Shown: positions 1 to 4,999, counted from the first letter of the stretch. The stretch: 8,736 nucleotides of DNA from Hyphomicrobiaceae bacterium (GCA_021647535.1 JAKIUO010000124.1:1-8736); one strand, 5' to 3'. Notes: generated by a model not told the origin, from the letters alone. Translations and numbers: made by a program.

Positions 1-654
1 GATGGACCGGCCATTCAGCTGTCCTCGCAGCGCGCATTGGCGGCCGGCCAGACCATGGCCAAAACCCTCGACATGGTGCGCCGCTTTCGTCAAACAGATG
101 ATGAAACGCCGATTATCCTGATGGGCTATTATAATCCGATCTATGTCTATCCGGGCGATAAATTCCTCGATGATGCCAAGAGAGCGGGGGTTGATGGTTT
201 GATTATTGTTGATTTGCCTCCTGAAACGGATCGTGAATTGTGCCTTCCGGCGCGTGACAAAGATATTAATTTCATCCGTCTGGCGACTCCGACTACGGAC
301 AAAAAACGTCTGCCTGCCGTGCTGCAAAATGCCAGCGGTTTTCTCTATTATGTGTCGATTGCCGGTATTACCGGAACGGCAGCTCCCGATCCGGCCATCG
401 TGCTGGGGCAAGTCGCTGATATCAAGCAGAGTACCGATCTGCCGATTGCCGTGGGCTTTGGGGTGAAATCTCGCAAACAGGTTGCCGAACTGGCCATTGG
501 TTGCGATGGGGTTGTGGTGGGATCGGCCATTGTCAATGCCATTGCGGGAAGTCTGGATGAGGCCAATAAGGCGCAAAAAGAGACAGTTGCCCTGCCGCTG
601 GCCCTTGTTCTTGAACTTTCGCGCGGTATATTTGATGTTATGGATGGAAATTAA
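1..654 (+). CDS. trpA: Tryptophan synthase alpha chain, 5'-truncated by the window edge
   Basis: TrpA cleaves indole-3-glycerol phosphate to indole and glyceraldehyde-3-phosphate and passes indole to TrpB in the cytoplasmic alpha2-beta2 complex. The frame is open from base 1, and 217 residues are visible against about 270-280 for the family, so some 60 are missing. The first codon is the Asp of the family motif ADGP (Asp60 in E. coli, catalytic). The other catalytic residue, Glu49, lies upstream of the window. Seen in order: DGPAIQ at 1-6, GYYNPIYVY at 42-50, DLPPE at 71-75, GFLYYVSIAGITGTA at 113-127, the phosphate-binding GFG at 152-154 and GSAIV at 174-178. In this bacterial class it normally follows trpF and trpB, which would lie to the left. 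Identification is secure. The only uncertainty is the missing start. Confidence 0.97.
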   Translation, partial: DGPAIQLSSQRALAAGQTMAKTLDMVRRFRQTDDETPIILMGYYNPIYVYPGDKFLDDAKRAGVDGLIIVDLPPETDRELCLPARDKDINFIRLATPTTDKKRLPAVLQNASGFLYYVSIAGITGTAAPDPAIVLGQVADIKQSTDLPIAVGFGVKSRKQVAELAIGCDGVVVGSAIVNAIAGSLDEANKAQKETVALPLALVLELSRGIFDVMDGN

Positions 655-771
655 CCAAAGTCCTATGAAACGGGGCACTGATTCTTTGCATTGCAGCTGT
701 TTGCGTTCTAAACTCGCAAGTGAAGAAAAAACCGTGAATTAGAGTAACTTAGCTGACGGGATCGTGTTGCT

Positions 772-1839
772 GTGAACTGGATCAATAATGTTGTTCGCCC
801 GAAACTGACGGGTATTTGGAAGAAGAAAGATGTCCCCGATGATCTGTGGGTGAAATGCCCTGATAGCGGGCAGCTGATCTTCCACAAGGATCTGGAAGAC
901 AATCTTTACGTGGTGCCGGGCAGTGATTATCACATGCGAATGCGTGCCAAAGACCGTCTCAACATGATTTTTGATGAGCAGGAATATGAGACCTTAAAAG
1001 CCATCAAGGGAATAGTTGACCCACTCAAATTCAAGGACCAGAAAAAATATAGCGACCGTTTGAAGGATGCGCGCGCCAAGAGTGATATGGATGATGCCGT
1101 TCTGGTGGCCAAGGGTAAGCTTGAAGGGCTGGAAACGATCGTCGCCGTGCAAGATTTTGCCTTTATGGGCGGCTCGCTGGGCTCTGATGCAGGCGGCGCC
1201 ATTGTCGCGGGTATGCTAAAGGCCGTTGAGTTGAAAACACCCTTTGTTTTGTTCGTCGCCTCTGGCGGGGCACGTATGCAGGAGGGCATTTTTTCCTTGA
1301 TGCAAATGCCGCGCACCACAGTTGCCTTGCAGCGTCTGCGCAAAAATGGTCTGCCTTATATTGTTGTGCTGACCGACCCGACCATGGGCGGCGTCACCGC
1401 CAGTTATGCCATGCTAGGGGATATTCAGATCGCTGAACCCGGCGCGTTGATTGGTTTTGCTGGGCCACGGGTCATTGAGCAAACCATCCGCGAACAATTA
1501 CCCAGCGGGTTCCAGCGCTCCGAATATCTGCTGGAAAAAGGCATGGTTGATCTGGTTGTGCATCGCCATCAAATGCGCACAACTCTTGGCCATTTATGTG
1601 CCTTGCTGACTAAGCAGCCTGTGCAAGAAGAGCAGGCGGCAGCTGAACCGGCTTTGGATGCAGATGATAGCGATGTCGTCGAGATCATCCGTGCTGATGA
1701 GGGAGTGCCAGACAGCAAGACAATAGTGAACAGCGACAAAAAACCGGCAGCAAAAGCCAAAAGAAAAACCGCGCCGAAAAAGACCAAACCAAGAGTGGCG
1801 CGATCGAAAAGAGTGCCCGCATCCAAAAAAGCTGATTAG
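772..1839 (+). CDS. accD: Acetyl-CoA carboxylase carboxyltransferase subunit beta, with a degenerate zinc ribbon and basic tail
   Basis: AccD with AccA transfers the carboxyl group from carboxybiotin to acetyl-CoA, giving malonyl-CoA for fatty acid synthesis. The 355 residues include carboxyltransferase motifs FMGGSLGS (131-138), SGGARMQEG (164-172), DPTMGGVTASY (202-212) and GFAGPRVIEQT (228-238). The start is a GTG giving MNWINNVVRPKL, the N-terminus usual in alphaproteobacteria. The only Shine-Dalgarno-like sequence is a weak ACGGGA 10 nt upstream. The four zinc-binding Cys of the E. coli protein align with Cys29, Ser32, Val48 and Ser51, so the zinc ribbon is degenerate, which I recall as common in this class. 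Residues 286-355 form an added low-complexity tail, acidic to about 310, then Lys/Arg/Ala/Pro-rich (15 Lys or Arg in 323-355). A weak promoter-like pair (TTGCAT at 686, TAAACT at 709, 17 nt apart) lies upstream. Identification is secure; the role of the tail is unknown. Confidence 0.97.
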   Translation: MNWINNVVRPKLTGIWKKKDVPDDLWVKCPDSGQLIFHKDLEDNLYVVPGSDYHMRMRAKDRLNMIFDEQEYETLKAIKGIVDPLKFKDQKKYSDRLKDARAKSDMDDAVLVAKGKLEGLETIVAVQDFAFMGGSLGSDAGGAIVAGMLKAVELKTPFVLFVASGGARMQEGIFSLMQMPRTTVALQRLRKNGLPYIVVLTDPTMGGVTASYAMLGDIQIAEPGALIGFAGPRVIEQTIREQLPSGFQRSEYLLEKGMVDLVVHRHQMRTTLGHLCALLTKQPVQEEQAAAEPALDADDSDVVEIIRADEGVPDSKTIVNSDKKPAAKAKRKTAPKKTKPRVARSKRVPASKKAD

Positions 1840-1847
1840 AGACCCCC

Positions 1848-2228
1848 ATGATATGTTTTGAGCACGAAGACAGGCAAGCTGTTGGACTTTGCAGGGCGTG
1901 CAATAAGGGCCTGTGTGCAAAATGCGCGGTTGATCATGATTATGGGCTGAGCTGTTCTGGTGATTGTGAAACAGAAGCTCGTCTGGTTCAGCAGCAAATT
2001 CTGCAAAATCGAAAATCCCTGCGCACTGGTCGTCAAAGCCTTTATCTCTGGCCGGTTATCTTTTTGTTTATGGGCGGCTCCATGCTGGTCAGTGAACTAC
2101 TGAGGAGAGGGCCTGTGTTGAACTGGGCTACGATATTTGGCGGTGGCTTATCTCTTTTTGCTCTATATATGTTTTTCATCAATCGCAAATGGGGACAGGT
2201 AATGGATGCAAGCGAGGCTGATGAGTAG
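1848..2228 (+). CDS. Small B-box-like zinc-finger protein with two membrane segments
   Basis: The 126-residue product has a Cys/His-rich N-terminal third: Cys3, His6, Cys15, Cys18, Cys23, Cys26, His30, Cys36 and Cys40. The C-x2-H, C-x2-C and C-x2-C spacing, with GLC and LCAKC context, resembles the B-box zinc finger seen in short bacterial membrane proteins. A charged linker (41-63) follows, then two hydrophobic segments at about 65-85 and 91-111 with a short RRGP turn, and an acidic C-terminus. It is probably an inner-membrane protein whose metal-binding head and C-terminus face the same side, by inference the cytoplasm. It begins 8 nt after the accD stop and ends 3 nt before folC, so it is cotranscribed and possibly translationally coupled. 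No strong ribosome site is visible. I know no function for it and no reason for its presence between accD and folC. Confidence 0.85.
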   Translation: MICFEHEDRQAVGLCRACNKGLCAKCAVDHDYGLSCSGDCETEARLVQQQILQNRKSLRTGRQSLYLWPVIFLFMGGSMLVSELLRRGPVLNWATIFGGGLSLFALYMFFINRKWGQVMDASEADE

Positions 2229-2231
2229 GTT

Positions 2232-3554
2232 ATGACCTCTTCCAAGCAGGTGCTGGCGCGTTTGCGCGAGTTGCACCCCAGCCTTATTGACCTATCCCTT
2301 GGCCGCACAAAACGGGCGCTGGAAAAGCTGGGGCGTCCCCAAGACCGCTTGCCGCCGGTCATTCATATTGCCGGCACCAATGGCAAGGGCTCTACGCTGG
2401 CCTATCTCAACGCTTTGATCGAGAGCAGTGGCAAGAGCTGCCACAGTTTCATATCCCCGCATCTGGTGCGTTTTCATGAGCGTATCCGGCTGGCCGGGAA
2501 AAAGGGCAGCGCTGATATTTCAGAAGATGTGCTGGTCCATGTACTGGAACGCGCCGAAGCGGCCAATGACGGCGAGCCTATTACTTTTTTCGAGATCACC
2601 ATGGTGGCTGCTTTTCTGGCCTATAGCGAACACCAAGCGGACTATCTGGTGCTGGAAACCGGATTGGGTGGGCGCTTTGATTCAACCAATGTCATTGATC
2701 AGCCCGCTCTCACCATCATCACGCCTATCAGTATGGATCATATGGATTTTCTGGGCTCCACACTGGAAAAAATAGCCTTTGAAAAAGCGGGCATCATGAA
2801 GAAGGGCGTGCCGTGTATATCGGGTCGTCAACCGCGTGTGGTTCTGGATGTGTTGCGCCAATGTGCCAGAGATCTTGATGCGCCGTTTATCGCGCAAGAT
2901 GATGACTTTAAGGCTTATGAGCAATTAGGGCGGATTATTTATGAGGATGATACGCGCCTGCTGGCGCTGCCGTTACCGCGTTTGATTGGCTCTCATCAGA
3001 TCGATAATGCTGGTTTGTCGATTGCGGCGGCTCTTCGTTTGCCGGGGCTTGAGTCCGCGCAGCAGAACATGGAACAGGCCATGCGCCAGGTGCGATGGCC
3101 GGCGCGCTTGCAATTGCTGGAGACAGACCGGCTGGCGCAAAAGGCGGGTCTTAATTCCGAAAGCGAAATTTGGCTGGATGGCGGACATAACCGTGCCGCT
3201 GCCGAAGCGCTGGCGGCCAGCATGGCTGACCTTGAGGAGCAGGTTTCACGCCCCTTGCACCTTGTCATCGCTATGATGAAGCGCAAAAATGCTGAAGAGT
3301 TTTTGCAGGTCTTTGAGGATTTGTGCGAGATGGTCTTCACCGTACCGGTCCCCGGCAGTCCCAATGGCTGGCCCCCGGAAGAGCTTTCCAAACTCGCCAA
3401 ACAAGCCGGATTGCGCGCCATGGCGTGCGAAGATGTCACGCAAGCCCTTGAAGCCAGTGGTGAGCGCGCCCGAAACCTTGGCAACGAGCCCGTGCGCATT
3501 TTGATCTGCGGATCACTCTATCTGGCTGGCTCCGTGCTCGAAGGGCTTGAATAA
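2232..3554 (+). CDS. folC: Bifunctional folylpolyglutamate synthase / dihydrofolate synthase
   Basis: FolC is a cytoplasmic ATP-dependent Mur-ligase-family enzyme. It joins glutamate to dihydropteroate and extends the polyglutamate tail of folates. The 440-residue length is normal. Seen in order: the P-loop GTNGKGS (48-54), ISPHLVRFHERI (74-85), FFEITMVAAF (119-128), LETGLGGRFDSTN (141-153), DHMDFLG (169-175) followed by a Lys-rich EKAGIMKKG stretch, WLDGGHN in the C-terminal ligase domain, and the family ending GSLYLAGS (427-434). The ATG start lies 3 nt after the previous stop, with purine-rich GAGTAGG just upstream, so coupled translation is likely. It is the last gene of the accD-led group. 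No simple oligo-T terminator follows the stop; only the inverted repeats at 3574-3662 could serve. Identification is secure. Confidence 0.97.
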   Translation: MTSSKQVLARLRELHPSLIDLSLGRTKRALEKLGRPQDRLPPVIHIAGTNGKGSTLAYLNALIESSGKSCHSFISPHLVRFHERIRLAGKKGSADISEDVLVHVLERAEAANDGEPITFFEITMVAAFLAYSEHQADYLVLETGLGGRFDSTNVIDQPALTIITPISMDHMDFLGSTLEKIAFEKAGIMKKGVPCISGRQPRVVLDVLRQCARDLDAPFIAQDDDFKAYEQLGRIIYEDDTRLLALPLPRLIGSHQIDNAGLSIAAALRLPGLESAQQNMEQAMRQVRWPARLQLLETDRLAQKAGLNSESEIWLDGGHNRAAAEALAASMADLEEQVSRPLHLVIAMMKRKNAEEFLQVFEDLCEMVFTVPVPGSPNGWPPEELSKLAKQAGLRAMACEDVTQALEASGERARNLGNEPVRILICGSLYLAGSVLEGLE

Positions 3555-3573
3555 TCGAGCCTGATTTTCAATT

Positions 3574-3662
3574 TTACTCATCAAGACCAGCCCTCTGATG
3601 GATCTGGAAAGCCGTAAGAACTGTGCCAGATCAGCCTGATCTCACGTGCAGTTGATGAGTGA
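3574..3662 (+). repeat. Nested inverted repeats, possible structured RNA
   Basis: ACTCATCAA at 3576-3584 is exactly complementary to TTGATGAGT at 3652-3660. In RNA the stem extends outward by a U-G and a U-A pair, to 11 pairs. Inside, GATCTGG (3601-3607) is exactly complementary to CCAGATC (3626-3632). Overlapping that arm is a 15-nt near-palindrome, AGATCAG-C-CTGATCT (3628-3642), which offers an alternative pairing. Mutually exclusive pairings of this kind are typical of attenuators or regulatory leaders, but no known riboswitch class is recognisable. It could instead be the 3' end of the folC transcript. There is no T run after the outer stem. Confidence 0.45.
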
Positions 3663-3680
3663 TGATGACAAAATTATAAA
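3652..3680 (+). promoter_or_regulatory. Candidate sigma-70-type promoter for the peptide array
   Basis: TTGATG (3652-3657) and TATAAA (3675-3680) are separated by 17 nt. They match the housekeeping consensus hexamers at 4 and 5 of 6 positions. A start near 3687 would place the 10-bp inverted repeat 3709-3736 just inside the transcript and give a leader of about 220 nt. The -35 hexamer lies within the right arm of the outer inverted repeat. This is prediction from pattern only. Confidence 0.4.
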
Positions 3681-3708
3681 TGTCACAAAAGTTTAAACCT
3701 TCGACCTG

Positions 3709-3736
3709 ATTTTCGTGAAGATTTGATCACGAAAAT
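3709..3736. promoter_or_regulatory. Perfect 10-bp inverted repeat, probable operator or leader hairpin
   Basis: ATTTTCGTGA (3709-3718) and TCACGAAAAT (3727-3736) are exact reverse complements separated by 8 nt, so arm centres are 18 bp apart, near two helical turns. That geometry suits a dimeric DNA-binding regulator. As RNA it would be a ten-pair AU-rich hairpin, and no T run follows, so a terminator is unlikely. It lies about 170 bp before the first peptide gene. No regulator is encoded in the window. Confidence 0.55.
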
Positions 3737-3906
3737 GGCAGGTTCCCTCACTTATTTTCCCAAAATATAAACAGCAATCACATGGGCGTGAGAGGGGCTA
3801 TTCTTTTTTTTCAAACGAGCTTATCTTCAATTCATCGCAGTAATAAACCTGCAAAAAATAAAAATGAAAGCAAAGATATTATAACGAAGTAGAAAAAGGG
3901 GCTAAA

Positions 3907-4041
3907 ATGAAAAAATTACTTATAACAACAGCTATTATTGCCAGTACATTCGCGGCTATTAGCAGTGCATCAGCTTATGAAGACAAAACTCTGGGAAGTT
4001 ATTCTGGCTGGGCTTTTGAAGCCATGGGTGTTAGCCGCTAG
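3907..4041 (+). CDS. Short secreted peptide 1 of a four-gene tandem array (unrecognised family)
   Basis: This gene encodes 44 residues. Residues 1-23 are a classic Sec signal: MKK, a hydrophobic core, then Ser-Ala-Ser-Ala with predicted signal-peptidase-I cleavage after Ala23. The predicted 21-residue product starts YEDKTLGSYSGWAF, has Trp35, Ala39 and a hydrophobic residue at 40, and ends in Arg; by residue count its net charge is about -1. It has no Cys, lipobox or transmembrane anchor apart from the signal. The ribosome site AAGGGG sits 5 nt before the ATG. Residues 21-37 are identical to those of peptide 2 although 10 of 17 codons differ, which strongly supports real coding. Nothing I know matches. 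A pheromone, periplasmic or surface peptide, or bacteriocin-like role are all open. The acidic character argues against a typical cationic antimicrobial. Confidence 0.82.
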   Translation: MKKLLITTAIIASTFAAISSASAYEDKTLGSYSGWAFEAMGVSR

Positions 4042-4082
4042 AAATAATTTTCTATCCATAAAACTAAAAAGGACCTGAAACC

Positions 4083-4220
4083 ATGAAAAAACTACTTATC
4101 GCATCTGTTCTCATCCTTGGCACATTCAGCGCCATTAGCGGTGCCTCTGCCTACGAAGATAAAACACTTGGATCATATAGCGGCTGGGCATTTGATGCTT
4201 TGAGCGGTGGTGATCGCTAG
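4083..4220 (+). CDS. Short secreted peptide 2 of the tandem array
   Basis: The product has 45 residues. The signal peptide is again 23 residues long (MKKLLIASV start, Gly-Ala-Ser-Ala end). The predicted mature part has 22 residues, begins YEDKTLGSYSGWAF like peptide 1, continues Asp-Ala-Leu, and ends in a Ser-Gly-Gly-Asp-Arg tail; net charge is about -2. The signal matches peptide 1 at only 15 of 23 positions, while the first 14 mature residues are all identical, the reverse of what a functionless export tag would show. A good ribosome site (AAAAAGGA, ending 9 nt before the ATG) lies in the 41-nt gap after peptide 1, with no terminator between them, so one message is likely. Function is unknown. 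Confidence 0.85.
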   Translation: MKKLLIASVLILGTFSAISGASAYEDKTLGSYSGWAFDALSGGDR

Positions 4221-4271
4221 AACGACTTCCTCTCTCTCTACCTACGGAAAACCAAAAAAGGAACTAATCTC

Positions 4272-4403
4272 ATGAAAAAAATTCTCTCCGTTTCAGTGAT
4301 CGTCGCCGCAACCCTTGCCAGTGTTAGCCTGGCTTCTGCTGATACGATTTATATCGATGGTTACAGCGGCTGGGCTTCATCTGCCTTTAGTCAAACTCAG
4401 TAA
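4272..4403 (+). CDS. Short secreted peptide 3 of the tandem array, diverged
   Basis: The product has 43 residues with a 23-residue signal (MKKILSVSV start, Leu-Ala-Ser-Ala end). The predicted mature peptide has 20 residues, starting DTIYIDGYSGWASSAF and ending Gln-Thr-Gln. It keeps the Gly-Tyr-Ser-Gly-Trp-Ala core (Trp34) and Ala38 plus a following Phe, but lacks the YEDKTL start. Net charge is about -2 with no basic residue. Ribosome site AAAAAAGGA ends 9 nt before the ATG, in a 51-nt gap that also holds a short CT-repeat tract. The shared signal length and core show it is a paralogue of peptides 1 and 2, diverged in both flanks. Function is unknown. Confidence 0.78.
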   Translation: MKKILSVSVIVAATLASVSLASADTIYIDGYSGWASSAFSQTQ

Positions 4404-4448
4404 ATCAACCTCGCCTGAAAAGGCCCCCCCTTGGAAAGGACCAGACCG

Positions 4449-4577
4449 ATGAAAAAACTATTACTCGTATCAATGATGATTGCAGGATTGTTTGCAACAA
4501 TTGGAACCGCATCTGCTCTTGAAACGATGAAAGGTGCACCAACCTGGGTGACTGATGCCATGGCAGAAGACGTCTAA
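4449..4577 (+). CDS. Short secreted peptide 4 of the tandem array, most divergent
   Basis: The product has 42 residues with a 23-residue signal (MKKLLLVSM start, Thr-Ala-Ser-Ala end). The predicted mature peptide is LETMKGAPTWVTDAMAEDV, 19 residues, net charge about -3. Ser-Gly before the Trp has become Pro-Thr. Trp33, the small residue after it, Ala37 and the following hydrophobic residue fit the pattern W-[AV]-x-x-A-[MLF] shared by all four. Ribosome site AAAGGA ends 8 nt before the ATG. A run of seven C (4424-4430) lies just upstream of it. This is the last gene before the shared terminator. It might have a different partner or target from peptides 1 and 2. Function is unknown. Confidence 0.72.
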   Translation: MKKLLLVSMMIAGLFATIGTASALETMKGAPTWVTDAMAEDV

Positions 4578-4601
4578 AAAGCCAATGTCTTGAAGACTAA
4601 A

Positions 4602-4643
4602 GAAAACCGGCCGCAATCAGATTGCGACCGGTTTTCTGCTTTT
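4602..4643. terminator. Bidirectional rho-independent terminator between the peptide array and trxA
   Basis: GAAAACCGG (4602-4610) pairs with CCGGTTTTC (4628-4636). After a single C/A mismatch the stem continues as CGCAATC (4612-4618) with GATTGCG (4620-4626), closing on a small loop. On the + strand the stem ends in TTTTC followed by TGCTTTT. On the - strand the same hairpin ends in TTTTCTTT. It lies 24 nt after the peptide 4 stop and 27 nt after the trxA stop, so it serves both converging transcripts. Confidence 0.9.
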
Positions 4644-4663
4644 GATCAGAATAAGCGCCTGAT

Positions 4664-4987
4664 TTAAGCGCTGATGGTTTTGTTGACCCAGCTTTCAATC
4701 TTAGATTTGGCTAGCGCGCCCATCTGGCGATCAACCATTTCACCCTTGTTGAACAGCATCAAGGTTGGTATGGCCTGAATGCGAAGTTCCGTAGGGATCT
4801 TCTGGTTTTCATCGACATTCATTTTAACAATCTTGAGTTTGCCTTCCATTTCTTTGGAAAGCTCTTCAAGCGCTGGAGCAATCTGCTTGCAGGGGCCGCA
4901 CCATTCGGCCCAGAAGTCTACAAGAACCGGAACGTCAGATTTGAGTACGATTTCTTCGAAATCGGCATCTGTGATATTTGTCGCCAC
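4664..4987 (-). CDS. trxA: Thioredoxin
   Basis: This is a small cytoplasmic dithiol-disulfide carrier that reduces protein disulfides and is itself reduced by thioredoxin reductase. From the GTG at 4987 the protein has 107 residues, the usual length, starting (M)ATNITDADF. The active site WCGPC is at 29-33, the buried Asp at 24, the cis-proline in IPT at 74 and the conserved Gly at 90. An in-frame TTG 33 nt further upstream would give an 11-residue extension. The GTG is preferred because an AGGAG lies 7 nt ahead of it and because family members start there. A promoter-like pair lies upstream (5055-5083), and the terminator at 4602-4636 follows. In alphaproteobacteria trxA commonly sits downstream of addA as here. 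Identification is secure. Confidence 0.97.
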   Translation of the reverse strand: MATNITDADFEEIVLKSDVPVLVDFWAEWCGPCKQIAPALEELSKEMEGKLKIVKMNVDENQKIPTELRIQAIPTLMLFNKGEMVDRQMGALAKSKIESWVNKTISA

Positions 4988-4994
4988 AAAAATT

Positions 4995-4999
4995 CTCCT
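4995..4999 (-). promoter_or_regulatory. Ribosome binding site that fixes the trxA start
   Basis: AGGAG on the - strand, followed by AATTTTT and then GTG, gives a 7-nt spacing. It lies inside the longer reading frame that begins at TTG 5020, which it therefore argues against as the start. Confidence 0.75.

Larger units (their letters stand above)
3555..3714 (+). repeat. Imperfect 14-15 bp direct repeat pair
   Basis: TCGAGCCTGATTTTC at 3555-3569 recurs as TCGACCTGATTTTC at 3701-3714, differing by one deleted G. The first copy lies directly after the folC stop. The second overlaps the left arm of the 10-bp inverted repeat. A shorter CCTGAT copy is at 3636-3640 with its preceding C at 3635. The pair brackets the nested inverted repeats. 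It could be a duplicated regulator site or the trace of a small insertion. Confidence 0.5.
3555..3906 (+). other. AT-rich, repeat-dense leader region between folC and the peptide array
   Basis: These 352 bases hold no credible gene. They contain the nested inverted repeats at 3574-3662, a promoter-like pair at 3652-3680, an 8-bp palindrome GTTTAAAC at 3691-3698, the 10-bp inverted repeat at 3709-3736, a second TATAAA at 3766-3771 without a good partner, a run of eight T at 3804-3811, and a TATTATAAC stretch at 3877-3885. The first peptide gene's ribosome site (AAGGGG, 3896-3901) ends the region. The composition is clearly more AT-rich than folC. The most natural reading is a long regulatory and 5' untranslated region for the downstream peptide array. 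Confidence 0.6.

Noticed and set aside
665..742. Frame of 25 codons between trpA and accD starting ATG-AAA-CGG
   Set aside because: No ribosome site, no hydrophobic or other recognisable pattern, and no Trp codons as expected of a trp attenuator leader.
930..1343. 137-codon frame antisense to accD
   Set aside because: Mirror frame of the carboxyltransferase domain with no domain of its own.
3778..3811. Possible terminator: small TCAC/GTGA hairpin followed by eight T
   Set aside because: The stem is only four pairs and 12 nt separate it from the T run. It would also cut off the array's own leader if transcription starts near 3687. It is noted only as part of the leader.
3864..3884. Six-codon frame (ATG to TAA) just before peptide 1
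   Set aside because: No ribosome site is visible and it is too short to distinguish from chance in AT-rich sequence.
3907..4577. Array read as type I toxins (uncleaved hydrophobic micropeptides with antisense RNA)
   Set aside because: Tandem hydrophobic toxins exist, but here a clear A-x-A cleavage site at a fixed position and a conserved hydrophilic acidic C-terminal half point to export. No clear antisense promoter was noticed, though this was not exhaustively tested.
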